A model generated the notes under the pieces. The model saw only the letters and a list, made by a program, of their open reading frames with translations. It did no database searches and was not told the DNA's origin. Below, in pieces: positions 11,765 to 24,989 of a DNA stretch of 64,000 bases. Position 1 is the stretch's first letter. Every line of letters starts with the position of its first letter. This stretch comes from Hysterangium stoloniferum (taxonomy: Eukaryota > Basidiomycota > Agaricomycetes > Hysterangiales > Hysterangiaceae). The position numbers and the translations under genes are program-made. The stretch lies in the NCBI GenBank assembly GCA_015178975.1, contig WHVD01000004.1, forward strand, positions 1,178,001 to 1,242,000, given 5' to 3'.

Positions 11765-12948
11765 TAGGGGCTGGAATGACATGGTTCCTAATAGGAAGGT
11801 TCTAAATCAATATTTGAACTGGAGATTAGTAGAATACAAGACAATAATTTATACTAAAAGATTCAATGACAGACAGATGAGTGGAAGGGAAGTGGGGGTA
11901 TGAGTATGAATGAAAATAAATGAGGAGCTGGAATGGGCAGAAGCCCTCAATATGACATGGGAAGGGCAAACACAACCATATTGGAAGATGGAAGTCCAAT
12001 GTGTGGCAAGATACATGATGATGACATGTCCAGACCAAAATGAAAGGTAATACAAAAGTTATGTGATTAAATATTGAGGCACTACCAATCCAATCAGGAC
12101 CAATGTCAGGATGCTGGATGGATAATGTTTGTAGAAGGATGCTCAAAGTGCCTGAAACAAGACCTGTATAATGGAACAAGGTTGTGGTTGATACAAATGT
12201 CTCACAGAGTACTTTGAGTAAAGATTATAGAGCTGGCATTCATCCCTTGACTAATCACTATTCCAACTCTAAAACAACTTTGATTTAAATTGTATTGTCA
12301 GTGGTGTCTAGGTTGGCTCAGGTAATATAACTATCAATAATTCAGAGGTCAATCACTGAAATGGTGGCATTGGCATCTGTGCACTCCTGTCTTCTTACAT
12401 GTACAGTTTTTATGTTGATGCTTCAAGAGGAACAAATTGGGGAAGAATGAAAATACTATTCCAAGACAGATACAACTGCTGATGTACATAGTGTTTAAGG
12501 ATGACCCATAAGTAAGTATTCAGGCCCTGACTTATGTATGTGTTAAGTTCTAAAGTCTAAAGACAAAAGGGGAAGTGATGTCATAGTGCCAATGTGGTAT
12601 TTCATACTTAACTGGGAGGTCCAGTTCTACAAAACAAGTGGAGCTTGGCTTCAACTTAACTTATACATATGTTTCACCCTTGCACAAACTGTTAGGGTGC
12701 TCCAGTATTTTGGAAAAGCAAGTAGTACAATTTTTAGGCTGAAGACAATACTTAACTGAATCAACCAGAAGGCTGAAATGCTAAGGGTCATCATGATAAG
12801 AGTCATGGCTGGCTGATGACATCTTCAAGAGTATTAGGAGCAAGCAAAGAGGCTTAAACACAAAAAGGATAATCTAAATTGATATTCAAACTGGAGAAAC
12901 CATAGCATACATGAGAGGGTTTTCTACAAAAGTATGACAGATGATTGG
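11765..12948. mobile_element. Family E LTR-type repeat, left part
   Basis: Shares blocks with 13,960-14,700 and, in reverse, with about 47,870-49,000, including the GTGGAGCTTGGCTTCAACTT motif at about 12,640. Its right side is cut by the solo LTR at 12,949. I saw no CG dinucleotide in 12,001-12,600. Confidence 0.5.
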
Positions 12949-13715
12949 TGTTATGACTGGGAAACCCACTGGGACCTGGGGGTTTATTGTCTTATTGTAT
13001 GCCTGTTGTGTCTTTTTGTCTCTCTGAATATGTAGTACAATAATCTACTAGTCTATATAGTCTAGCTGACATGATTGAATTTATTTTGATTAAGTTGAAT
13101 AATAATCATAATATATTCTATTAAACCGAATACAAAAGCCTCATTTAATGAAGTATACATAGATTCACCCTGTCGATGAAGTGAGAGGCTAATACCAGTT
13201 GCAAAGGCTCACAGATGTTAATGTCAAAGAGTTTCAATGATCATGTAAGACAAGATTGAGAGGTAGATTAATAATACAGATAACTAATATACAATGGAGA
13301 GATTTTCTGACTGAGGTCCTTCACTCTTCTGATTCCCTTTTATGCCTTTCTTCATTAAACTATGATTAAACTATGACCTATGAATGAAATCACATACATA
13401 TGATGTTGAAATGAGACAAGTCAAATGTAAGTCAAATGTAAGTCAAATAAATTCAAGGGTGTTGAAGATGTTGAATAAAATGTTGAGTTGGAGTTTTTGT
13501 TGAAGATAAATTGATGTGTTGAAGATGAGTTGAAGAGTTGTTGAAAGTTACCTTGAATATTTTGTGACAATGTTGTGACTGTGACATTTGTGACACTAGC
13601 TACTATCTGTACTTACAATCCGATCAGAAAATCAGGTCACAGCAATAAGTTAAAGCCAAGTCCTTCCCTGGAACTTCCATGGGTTTCCCCTGGAGACCTA
13701 CCCATAAGCCCCACA
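12949..13715 (+). mobile_element. Solo LTR, family F, with 5-bp target duplication ATTGG
   Basis: 767 bp from TGTTATGACTGGG to AAGCCCCACA, flanked by ATTGG at 12,944-12,948 and 13,716-13,720. Joining the two flanks restores a family E stretch (TGATTGGAAGGCTGATCAA) also seen near 14,265, which confirms the insertion. The AAGCCAAGTCCTTCC motif lies at about 13,652-13,667. Confidence 0.85.
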
Positions 13716-14705
13716 ATTGGAAGGCTGATCAAGGAAGCAAGAAGTTGTGATGGGTCAAAGGAAAGCAGGAAAAGGAATAAGAATCAAACTATAACTAAAT
13801 GTGATGAAACACAAGCATTCTGAAGGTTGTGAGGTGGCAAATAAAACATACATGTCGAACAGGTGATGGGAGAGTGTCAGAACAGAGACAGGACAGGATG
13901 GTCAAAAGGGTAATTGTTAAGATCTAAGCTGGGAAGAGGGGGAATGCTCTAGTCAGAGAGCCGATGATGGGAAATAAGTTAATTGGGGGCCAATGATAGA
14001 GATTCTACTAGTTGGGAGGTCCAACTCTATAACCATAGTGGAGCTTGGCTTCAACCTATGTGTTGCACCCTCACACAAACTGTCAGGGTGCTCTGGTATT
14101 TCAAACAGAGCAGATAGTACAATATGAGCAAGAGTCAACACTTAGCTTAATTGACTGGAGGGCCAAATTACTAAGAGTTGAGAGATAAAGGGTTGTGGCT
14201 TGCCAAAAACCACTCTTGAGGAGTATACATATGTGCTTTATACTACATCAAGATGGGTGATCAGAAGGCTGATCAAAGAAGTGAAGTGTAGGATGGATCA
14301 CAGGGAAGTGATGATGAGGTGGGGAGATATGTATAGAGACTAATATATGGTACTAAGAAACAATACTAGGTGGCAAATAAGAGTATACTGTACATGGAGA
14401 CAGAAGTGGAGGAATGGGTGGAGTGGAGACAGAATGGGGCAGGAATATACTATAAACAAGTATTGGGGGCACTGCGAGGGGTAACAACATGGGCAGAGGT
14501 TCTGATAATGAGAAGATGATGGTTTTCTAGTGAGAAACAAGTCAGAGGGGTCTGAAATGATGGAATCCTAACAGTAATCTGCAATGGGACAGGTGTCAAG
14601 GCACCATAGGCAGTGACACCATGGTCAGGGATACTGATAGTGGGGTGCTGAGGGTTATGAGGGTAAAACCAAGTTGTGGGGGTCTGAAATGATAGGATCC
14701 TAACA
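13716..14705 (+). mobile_element. Family E LTR-type repeats, two overlapping copies
   Basis: Continues the repeat cut by the LTR to its left. A second copy of the motif GTGGAGCTTGGCTTCAACC is at about 14,039. LTR-like ends in CCTAACA fall at about 14,572 and 14,705. The last 100 bp match 3541-3619 and about 49,035-49,146. No coding frame is supported. Confidence 0.55.
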
Positions 14706-15613
14706 GTATGTCTTTTAAGTTCAATGATTTCAAAAAGTATATGAAAGTATAGAATTATAAATAATTAATAAAATTTAAAAAAGTTTCTAAGTTAGATCAC
14801 ATACTCTGTGTAAATGCTTAGAATTGTTGATACAGTGTAAAGCCGTGGGGTGGGGTATGTGGGGGCTTGCCCCCCACGGGTTCATCCCTCGTCAAGTATT
14901 ATTGCCAAACAATGATTAGTCGGATTCAGCCTGTCTAGCCGAGCTAGAACTCACCATTGGCTTAACAACATTACCCACTAGCCTTCCTAGCTATTTCCCA
15001 ATTCCTGATGTTTTTTTGCCGCAACAATGAAGCATAAGAATTGCAGACATCATAACATTGAATTTAAGACAAAGATTGACATCCTAAGATATAATTTTGC
15101 CTTACTGATTTATCTTCTTGGTAGAAATCTAAGGTTTAGTATGTCTGACTTAGAGTCTGTAGTAACGGCCATTTACCGCCAAGCGCTCGGAGTGATAGAT
15201 GGCCAACCCCGAAAAGGATGAAAGCCATTTTAGTCGTCAGCTCCGATCACTCATTATAGTAGAATTTGATTGGTCTGGCTTCACTGCTGAGATAGCGTTA
15301 GATCGCCAAGCCGGTTTGCTGCCCGTAGTTGACTTTACGAAGACATGCCTAAAAGTCACGTAAAATTTATTTACTGTGAATATCCCTAAGCGTATCTAAT
15401 TTTATTGTTGAATAGCTTGTGTGATTTGAATCGAATCAAGTTGATCCATGAACAGCATGTATGATGATGCTATTCCTGCCGCCAATCAGCCGCTGAGTCA
15501 GCACATGCTCTTGGTCTACAACGCCCAGCGGCAGTAACGCCCTTCACCTTCGTTCCTTCCTTATCATCCCGACCATTTAAAATCCACTCAATCCCATTGT
15601 ATACTAGTTAACC
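14706..15613. other. Boundary between repeats and gene island; upstream region of the flippase gene
   Basis: From about 14,750 the composition changes and CG dinucleotides return. A GC-rich hairpin, GTGGGGG with CCCCCAC, lies at about 14,860-14,878. No gene is visible. The last 600 bp hold the promoter of the gene starting at 15,614; I saw no convincing TATA box. Confidence 0.5.
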
Positions 15614-18600
15614 ATGTCCAGAATTTTTCGACGCCATCTACACCCAGATGACCTCGACACAGACGACGAACAGGATGCTGCGATAGACGATGACCTACGT
15701 CTTCACACTGTCAGAACTGCTGCCTCAACAATCGCTGAATCCATACGTTCAGAACAACGTGCTGAACGTCGCAAACGCAAATCAAGAAAGTCTCGTTTCT
15801 TTGGTCGAAGCGAGAAGAGAGCACCTTCCGTTCACTCAAATCCTCCAAGAGGAACAGAGCCAGAGTCACAACAACAGGCTTCAATCAGCAGCAAGCCTCG
15901 ACGAAACATTTACATCAATACACCATTACCGTCGCATGAACTCGCTCCGAATGGTGAGCCATGGGTACGTTACGTTCGAAACAAGGTCCGGACAAGCAGT
16001 GAGTTCACAAGCCATACTAGTGTCATGCACCGTTAAATTGAATCTTTCGGCTTTAGAGTATACAATCATCACATTCATTCCGAAGAACTTATATGAGCAA
16101 TTTCGCCGCATCGCAAATTTGTATTTCTTGGCATTGGTCTGCATTCAAGGTCTATATTTTGCTGTTATCAACACTTGTATCTTCAACCATTAACTCCTCT
16201 TTCTCAGTTTTCCCCGTATTTGGAGCGGCGGCACCGCAGTTGGCAATGGTACCCCTTGCTTTCATATTATCGGTGACTGCCATCAAGGACGGCATCGAAG
16301 ATTATCGTCGCGCTAAACTCGACGATGAAGTCAACACCTCCGCTGCCACGAAACTCGGCCAATGGCGCAATGTAAACCAACCGTCTGATCCTCGGACTTG
16401 GTTCCAACGTGCACTAGGTTTAAATAAGCCTGGCAGCGTGTCAAAGGGTGTCCGTAAACTGCGTGAGCGTGAACAGGACGATTTCCGGATAGTCCTCCAA
16501 CGAACGCAGTCGCTTACAACAGCCGCTACCAGCGATTCAGGTGTTGAAGAGATAGCCCGCGCACGTCTGGCCGATATCCCTTCCATTTCAAGCTCATCTA
16601 GCCACACCTACCCTCCAGACGGACCCAACCGACCTGACCCCACCTCAGTCGACATCGGTCTCCGAGACCGAAGTAGCTCGCTTGCGTCTTCAAGTTATCC
16701 CGCCTCAAACTCATCTCGTGTCTCTGCAGGCGTTGTGGACTGGAATCGTCAGCCCACGAGTGGGACTGCCCGCTGGGAACGTACTCTGTGGAAGAAACTC
16801 GAAGTCGGTGACATTGTCCTGCTAAGAGACAATGACCAAGTTCCCGCGGACATTGTTGTACTTGCTACATCTGATTCAGACGGCATGTGCTATGTGGAAA
16901 CTAAGAATCTCGACGGCGAGACAAATTTGAAACCCCGTCATTCCCTCCGAGCAACGTCGAGTATAGTCTCCGAGGAAGACATCGAGCACGCAAGCTTCGT
17001 CGTTGATTCGGAGCCACCTCATGCCAATCTCTACCTTTATAACGGTGTATTGCGGTTCAATGACTCGGATGGTGTAGAACGAGTCGAGCCCATCACGATT
17101 AACGAACTACTCCTTAGGGGGTGCGCAATACGAAATACGAGCTGGATCATCGGGCTCGTTGTTTTCACAGGTGCCGACACGAAGATCATGTTGAACGGTG
17201 GTGATACCCCCAGTAAGCGCTCAAAGATCGAGAAGGAGACTAACTTTAATGTGATAATGAACTTCATTGTTCTGCTTTTAATGTGTATTACGACGGCTAT
17301 TGTCAATGGCTACTATGATGTGAAGCAGGGAACAAGTGCGCGGTTCTTTGAACAGGATTCGGATCCATCGAGTTCGGTGGTTTTGAACTCGCTCGTCACG
17401 TTCTGGTACGTCCATATAATAATAGTCCAAAATACGTTTTGAGCATCATCCAGCTCATGTCTAATCGCTTTCCAAAACATCGTCCCAATCTCGCTTTACA
17501 TCTCTATCGAAATCGTCAAGACCATCCAGGCTTATTTCATCAGTCAAGACGTCGACATGTACTACCGGCCTTTGAACACCGCCTGTGTCCCCAAAACTTG
17601 GAACATATCCGACGATCTCGGCCAGATTGAGTACATTTTCTCCGACAAGACTGGCACACTCACACAGAACGTTATGGAGTTCCAAAAGTGCTCAGTCAAT
17701 GGGATCCCATACGGTGAAGGTGTCACCGAAGCCCAGCGTGGCGCATTACGTCGAGAAGGCAAAGGCAACGTCGTCGATCCCGTAGAAGACGCAGAGAAGA
17801 TTGCCTCACTTAAAGAAGATATGATACAGCGCATGAACAGGGCATTCAAAAACCGATATCTGCGTAGCGACAGGCTCACCCTCATCTCACCAACTCTTGC
17901 TAATGATCTATCTGATCGTTCATCCCAACAAAGAGGACATCTCATATCCTTCTTTCGCGCACTTGCTATATGTCATACTGTCCTGCCCGATCGAGCTGAT
18001 CCCAAGAACCCTTTCGCTCTCGACTATAAAGCTGAATCTCCTGACGAGGCTGCACTTGTCGCCGCTGCTCGTGACGTTGGATTCCCATTTGTCCAGCGCT
18101 CGAATGGCGCCATCGACATCGAGATAATGGGACAAATCGAGCGCCACACACCACTGAAGGTCTTAGAGTTCAACAGCACTCGAAAACGCATGAGCGTAAT
18201 CGTGCGGAATCCAGAAGGCAAGGTCGTTGTATATTGCAAAGGTGCCGACAGCGTCATCTACGCCCGATTGTCCAAACACCAGGATGAGGGAATAAAAGCA
18301 GCGACTCAAAAGAACATGGAGGACTTTGCTAACGGTGGTTTGCGGACGTTGTGTATCGCGTACAAATACCTGACTGATGAGGAATACATCGACTGGGTGC
18401 GGACATTTGATGCGGCGAGTGCGGCTATCAAGGACCGTGATGAGGAGATGGAAAAAGCTAACGAGCTTGTTGAGAAGGACTTATTTATCTTGGGTGCTAC
18501 TGCTCTCGAAGACAAGTTGCAGGAGGGCGTTCCCGATGCAATTGAAACCTTGCACAATGCTGGCATCAAGCTGTGGATTTTGACTGGTATGTCTTTTTTT

Positions 18601-21172
18601 TTTTTGATATTGTAGTCAGATACTTATATCATCGTTCTCTAGGTGACAAACTCCAAACCGCAATCGAAATCGGTTTCAGTTGTAACCTCCTCAAACCCGA
18701 CATGGAAATCATGATTCTATCCGCTGATACCGCCGAAGCAACCCGAGCGCATATTGAAGCAGGTCTCAACAAGATCTCCTCGATGCTCGGCCCGCCTCCA
18801 GTCAACAAGGACAAAAATCGTGGTTTCATTCCTGGCGCTCAGAAAGCCTTTGCGGTCGTAATTGACGGAGACACATTGCGATACGCCCTCGAACCTGATC
18901 TCAAGCCTCTGTTCCTCACTCTCGGAACTCAGTGTGAAACGGTGGTCTGCTGTCGGGTGTCTCCTGCTCAGAAGGCTCTAACTGTGAAACTCGTGCGTCG
19001 TGTTCGTTTATGTTTCGGTAATATAATTGTTTAGATCAACATGCCATGTCCTAGGTCAAAGAAGGCCGGAATGCGATGACGTTATCCATCGGTGATGGTG
19101 CAAACGACGTCGCGATGATACAGGAGGCCAATATTGGCTGTGGGCTATTTGGGCTCGAAGGCTCTCAAGCGGCTATGTCCGCCGACTATGCCTTTGGTCA
19201 ATTTAGGTTCCTGACCAAACTCTTGCTTGTCCATGGGCGATGGTCGTACTTACGGATTGCTGACATGCATTCCAATTTCTTTTACAAGGTTCATTCTCTT
19301 AATTATTATAACATAAATGCACATACTAATAATATACCTATACCCTCATAGAATGTTATTTGGACTTTAGCTATGTTTTGGTACCTATTTTATAACAGGT
19401 ACGGTCATAAACAAGCCCCTGCCTGCAGTCTTTTCTGACTGTTCTACAGCTTCGACGCTACCTATTTATATGAATATACCTTCATTCTGCTCTACAATCT
19501 CGTTTTCACATCTCTGCCTGTTATTTGTCTTGGTGGTGAGGAACCCTACGTATTTTATATTTCAGCATGCTGCATATCTAACAAATATACTTTTTCCTCC
19601 GAATAGCCTTCGATCAAGACGTCAATGCCCGCGCAAGCCTAGCATTTCCTCAATTATACCTGAGTGGTATCCGTGGCCTAGAATACACCCGTTGGAAGTT
19701 CTGGACTTACATGCTCGACGGTCTTTACCAGTCGGCAATTGTATTTTACATACCATACCTGATATGGGCACTGGGCAACGTTTCCGCGTCATACAACGGT
19801 AGAAGTTTGGAAAGTTTAGCCGATTTCGGCACTACAGTATCTGTGGCCGCCATTTTCTCTGCCAATATCTTCGTAGGTCTGAACACAAATTAGTAAGTCC
19901 TGTACCTTCTATGATATGCGTTAGTAATCCTTTGTGGCGCTACAGCTGGTCGACTGTTACCTGGGTTACTGTCATTGGCTCGAATCTTGTTATGCTAATC
20001 TGGATTGGAGTTTATTCGCTCTTTACAACGCCCACCTTCACCGACGAATTCATCTTATTACTCGGCACAGTTAATTTCTGGGGTGCAGTCTTAATCTCAG
20101 TCGCATTAGCAGTCGGTGCGTAGTTTCTTCTTCTCTGAAAAAATAGCATAATAATTTATCTCCCTTGGCAGGCCCTCGGTTTATTATTAGGTTCGTTTCC
20201 AAAGCATATTATCCTACAGACCGGGACATCGTAAGGGAAATGTGGGTGTTGGGCGACCTAAAAGATCGTTTAGGAATCAAGCACCGTCGTGAGAAGCGTA
20301 ATAGGAAGGATGTCGAGCACACACCTATTTTTCAATCCGAATATCACGAGAGATCAATCTCAGAAATTAATTCCTTAGACCTTCCATACGATGCGCCACC
20401 ACGCACCTACATACCTACTGATGATCCTCCCAAACCCTCAAATTCGGACCTTTCCAAGTCGCCTACGCTCTTAGACACAAATTTAGACCCCTCCAAGTCA
20501 ACAGCGCTCTTAGGCATGAATTCAACTTATGTCATAAACAATGAGTGGGACACTGAGACGCCCATCGCGCCAAACCCTCCACGAGAGATGCAATTATCCC
20601 GAGTTTCGTATTACTCGGTTTCCGACCTTCCCCCACCATCCCCGCTACCTGAGGCAAATGTGTACTCTCCCAGAGCTTCTCGAGCTGTTTCGGCTGCAAT
20701 TACAATGTCCTCAGTTGCGACAAATCCTGTTTCACAAGAGCATCGGGTGACATCCTCATTATTCCCTCCCCCCCATAGATCTGGAGGATCTCCACGGACC
20801 ACACCACCACAAAGTCCCTCTTACCATCAGTTAATCTCTCCGCGGACTGCCCGTTCACAAACTGATCAAAGTTCGTATTCCGGTAATTATGAAATGCGAG
20901 TCCGGTCACCGCCTCGAAGTCCACAACTCGATTACCGTGCACCCTCACCAGTCTCACATATTACCGAACAATCTGAAAGTTCGTTTGTCACTGCTGAGGA
21001 GGGAAGTCGATCTGGTCCCCACAGTCGGACAGGATCGCCACAATTATACGATGAGGATGCAGCGACGATCCGAGAACAGCCAGTGGGGGGAGCAGAAAAC
21101 CATGACCCGTGGCGAGACTCGGTGTATTCTCAGTCGTCAGGTTATACGGTCTCTGGACCGCATGCATTATAG
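15614..21172 (+). CDS. DNF1: P4-type ATPase, Dnf1/Dnf2-like phospholipid flippase
   Basis: Eleven exons: 15614-15998, 16057-16149, 16208-17405, 17454-18586, 18643-18992, 19055-19288, 19352-19398, 19450-19535, 19607-19892, 19946-20115, 20172-21172. They total 4983 nt, 1,660 residues, close to yeast Dnf1 (about 1,570). Introns are 49-63 bp, GT-AG. Visible marks: TM1-2 region [24 protein letters not shown] actuator loop near residue 395; P4-specific PISL in TM4 near 570; phosphorylated Asp in [10 protein letters not shown] near 623; [11 protein letters not shown] hinge near 1066; then the C-terminal membrane segments and a long Ser/Pro-rich tail (about 330 residues). Family members move phospholipids from the outer to the cytosolic leaflet of plasma and endosomal membranes, usually with a Cdc50/Lem3 subunit. 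The start ATG has a good context (AACCATGTCC). The resemblance in TM1-2 and the length favour Dnf over Drs2. Confidence 0.93.
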
Positions 21173-22289
21173 CAGATTTCTATTAATGTTCTGAGGTCGC
21201 TTATTGTATGTGTAGTATTGTTATTCGGCTGGTAAGAACGTATAAATTTTTTTTTTTTTTTTAGTTTATATCAGGGAGTCTCTGACTATCATTCAAGTAG
21301 TTATTTCTGCATGGAAATATGACTTTTACGAACTTTACGATATCTTAGACCTCTATATGAAAGTGTCGGCCGAATACAGCCGAAAGGTGAGGAAGCTTTA
21401 GGCTTGGATGACATCTTTAATGAAAAAATTGAGGTCTCTAAACATAAACGCTAGACGCCACACTTTGGTTGATTTAGTTAAATGGTTCCTGACCATCCTG
21501 ATTCAACCGAGACTTGGCGTTAATCATGTCCCCCATTACATTGCTTCTGGAATCATGGTGATGTTGACCTTGGCCTCAATCCGCTCTTTACTAAGAAGGA
21601 AGTGTTCTCAACTGCAAGTCCTCGCATCGTTCCGGTCCAGCGTCAATTCAGAAGCCCCCTTCAAGTTTGGTTTTAAACTTCGAGTTAATCGCTTACGGAA
21701 ACTTGGGTATCCTACAGACATCCAAACCCCCAACTTGGACTTTTTCAGCAGCAAACATGTTCTTACAAGATAGTCATGAAGAAGTACAATAGACTTTCTC
21801 ATGATGCAAGGTCAAAACGACTTGGGCGTCTGCTCTCATGATGCATAACAAATTCTATGCATTATGAGCAAGTCTAGTACTGTAGTCCCTAAACATGCAT
21901 TTTCCCTGCCAAGCTGTTGTTAACCATGGGATGTCCTTAACTTGATATCATCTGATGAATTGTGGACTATCGTTTGTCTATGAACAATTGCACAAATCCA
22001 CAAACTTTGCTGGTCGCCTCTTCGCCTCTTCTCTTCGTTCTCGATTTTGCAAATTGACTATGCAGCTTTCCTCAAGAGACGCCTACCGCGTCAACTCCAT
22101 GGAAGGCAAATTATCATCAATTCCAAGATATTGGGACTTCCCCGGTCCGAACTATATTTATTATAACCGTAGCCTAAAATATCTTCCTTCCATGTGCGAT
22201 ATTTGAAAATCGCTACTATCGCTACTCTGTATAGCTGGCTTCTCTATCGGATGATAGCCTTAGACCAGCTTTAGGCGCGCATCATTAGA

Positions 22290-22880
22290 ACTTGATGCCA
22301 AAGTTCTTCAGCCACTGCGGGGAGAAACGGAAACAAACAGGGCAGTAGTGCCTGCCTGCTACACCCTCACCGAGACTTATTGACCATTTAACGATACCAC
22401 AATACCGAATTGAAGCTGCCAGATCCCAATTTGTGTCGCAATCCCACTTACTTTCGACTAGATGCGAGTGTCCTCGGAGAGGACATGGAAGCAATCCTAC
22501 GCACCCCCGCTTGTGCCTTTGAGGTTAATTAACAGATATTGAACGATATTGTAGCACTGAATTGATACCGCCAAATCCCGCTCAATGATGCAAATGTACT
22601 GTCGACTTGTTGTCTCATCCTTGAGATCTCTCATGGTCCGACCAACATGCGAATGTCCTCGGAGAAGATATTGAAGCAACCTTACCCTGCATCTATCTTT
22701 AAGGGTCAATCGGCAGATATTGAACGAGATTGTAGCACTGAGTTGATACCCCCAAATCCCCCTTAATGCTGCGATTTCACCTTCGATTTATGCGCTATCC
22801 CTTCGGTGCCTCGTGGTCCAGCCAGGGTGCAGGATGGAAGCGGCCCTACTTTATGCCTCTGAGGTCAATCATCGGATTTG
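22290..22880. repeat. Imperfect tandem repeats, unit about 185 bp
   Basis: The blocks GCGAGTGTCCTCGGAGAGGA (about 22,464) and GCGAATGTCCTCGGAGAAGA (about 22,649) lie about 185 bp apart. They are followed by matching blocks around AGATATTGAACGA, GTAGCACTGA and GATACC...CAAATCC. Partial units on both sides bring the count to three or four. Origin unknown. Confidence 0.6.
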
Positions 22881-24989
22881 GTCTCTTATCTTCTGATCCC
22901 CTCGCACCAGATCAGCGAGGCGCCTGAGATAAGCGTTAACCTCTTTCTGGAGTCAAAAGGGATATGGATCTCATCTCGGCGGGTAGATAAACAGGCTATC
23001 TAATAATAGCAGCCCATCTCGTCAATTTTCTTATTGAATTATTTGGTACAATAAAGTCCCGATGCCTGCGCGTTGCTCGGCGCTTTTTCAGGATTATCCC
23101 GATGTTCTGAACTCCTTTCCTGAAGCATACACCCCTGCCTCTGTAGTACCTGAAAGGGTTATCGTTGAACGCCTGTATAGAAATCTTCCGTAAAGGTGAT
23201 GTCTTCAGACGCTGGGATAACTGATAAGTCGTTATTTTCCTCTTCAGGAGATCAGTAAGACAGATACGGCAAGGAACCGGAAAAGACGACTCGTAAGAAG
23301 TTGAATTAGTACTTAGCTTCCCTCCAACCCAAACGATGGATCAACATCTTCGGCGATTGTTGTGTCCGGAGGAGTGGTGAATAATTATTTTGTATAACTA
23401 TTTGCTCACACTAATAAGATGTTGACGATAATACGTGCCGCCACCTGTCTTATTTCTTGGTCAAGAACGATCGATCAGTGGGGTTACAGGGCAGAATATT
23501 TGTGGACGTTGCCTAATCCGGTCCGACTTCCATGATTGTTCAGTTTTCCTCAACATCAGAATCCATGTCAGCGGGACAACAGTGTCCGAATCCGAATCCA
23601 CGCAGCGCACTGGTGATCTCAGAAATGTCTGATTATAATATAACAAAAAGTGTGTGAATACGTCCGCTTGATCGAGGTTGCAGCGTGAGTTAGAGATTGC
23701 TGGGCATCGGGGTTTGTATCGGTTGCCGGATTAGAGAGCACTCACATGCACAATTGTCTCTTATTTATTCTGTAGCAGTAACATGCATAAAAAAATCGCA
23801 GGCATCGGTCGATGGGAAAAAAAGAGGCACATTCCGACAGGCGTTTATTTACATTACCCACAATCAGCAGTGCAGTAACTTTGCTTTAGCGACTAATTTT
23901 GGCTGGGCTGGTGTAATTGATAGGATAAAAGTACATGTCGTCGGAAAGAGGAGAATCGAAAGACCGCACGGTTTGGATCTAAAGCTCGGCTGTGCGCCAC
24001 ATATGACGTATCCAAGGCTTGTAGCGCTGTTGAAGATGTTGCCCTACTTCCCGTAGTAGGTAAATAATCAAATAAATGAGCGTGGGTGTCACATAAGAGC
24101 CTCACAGAGCGAGTCAATGTCGAATAAGCTTGGCGCACTGTTAAAGATGGTAAAAGAGGTGTTTTTTTAGCTATGATGTTTATACACATGTAGGACGAGT
24201 CATAATCAGACATGCTGGTTTATTTGGGAATATTCCTGAACTTCCTGAACTCCCCAGCTACATAGAAAGGAATGGAATGGAGTAGAACATAAAAAGAATA
24301 ATATTGATGAGGAGCTTAGACTAGGTTGCTCAGCATAGTCGGGTGACAGATTGTCATTCAGCCCCTCGCCTGAAGGAATACCCAGGAAAGGGAGTTGGAT
24401 CGAACCACGCCCTCAGCAGGACTGATTTGAGAGCGGAAATGAGGGTTGAATATTGCCGGGGGAAACCATCCCCGAGAGAAGAGTGGGGAAGTCGGGCGGC
24501 AAGGCTCGATGGTAAATAGATGGTTAAGAACACGGACGGTACATATAGGGGAGTCAACAGCGCTATGTGGGTTGTAATGTCCTTTGTGAACGGATCAGTC
24601 TTTGGAGCTGGGGAGGTAACGTCGGTGTGGGAAGGCAGAGCCCCGGTGGCGTGAGCAGAGGGTCTAAAACCTTAGATATAGTATCACCTGATGGCGAACT
24701 CACCGCAATGTAAAAATCCTGCGAAAGCCAATTTGATAGCGGCATCAATGGTGACGTTGAGGGTCGAAGTGGTAAGGGGTTGGATACAGTAGCGAGGGCT
24801 AGTAGCAATAAGGGGGTGATGGTGAGACTATTTAGATTATCTCAACTAGAATTCTTTCCGTCCCACAATGCATCTGGAATACTTACTAAGGCTTCAGGCG
24901 GGAAGGGATAATTGTTGGAATTGGTGATGAAACCACCCTTTTCCTAGGGGCGGTTCACCCATTTCTTCACTTTTTCATAGGAGGATGCT

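Noticed and set aside
13302-13312. A second self-priming 5' end motif in LTR family F
   Set aside because: ATTTTCTGACT is present but on the wrong strand for the orientation indicated by the LTR's other motifs; could be chance.
14855-14885. Hairpin as a Helitron 3' end
   Set aside because: A GC-rich hairpin is present, but no CTRR end follows at the right distance, and no Helitron protein or 5' TC end was seen.
23697-24808. Open frames on both strands downstream of the flippase as genes
   Set aside because: Short, mostly without ATG or splice support, and no recognisable motif.
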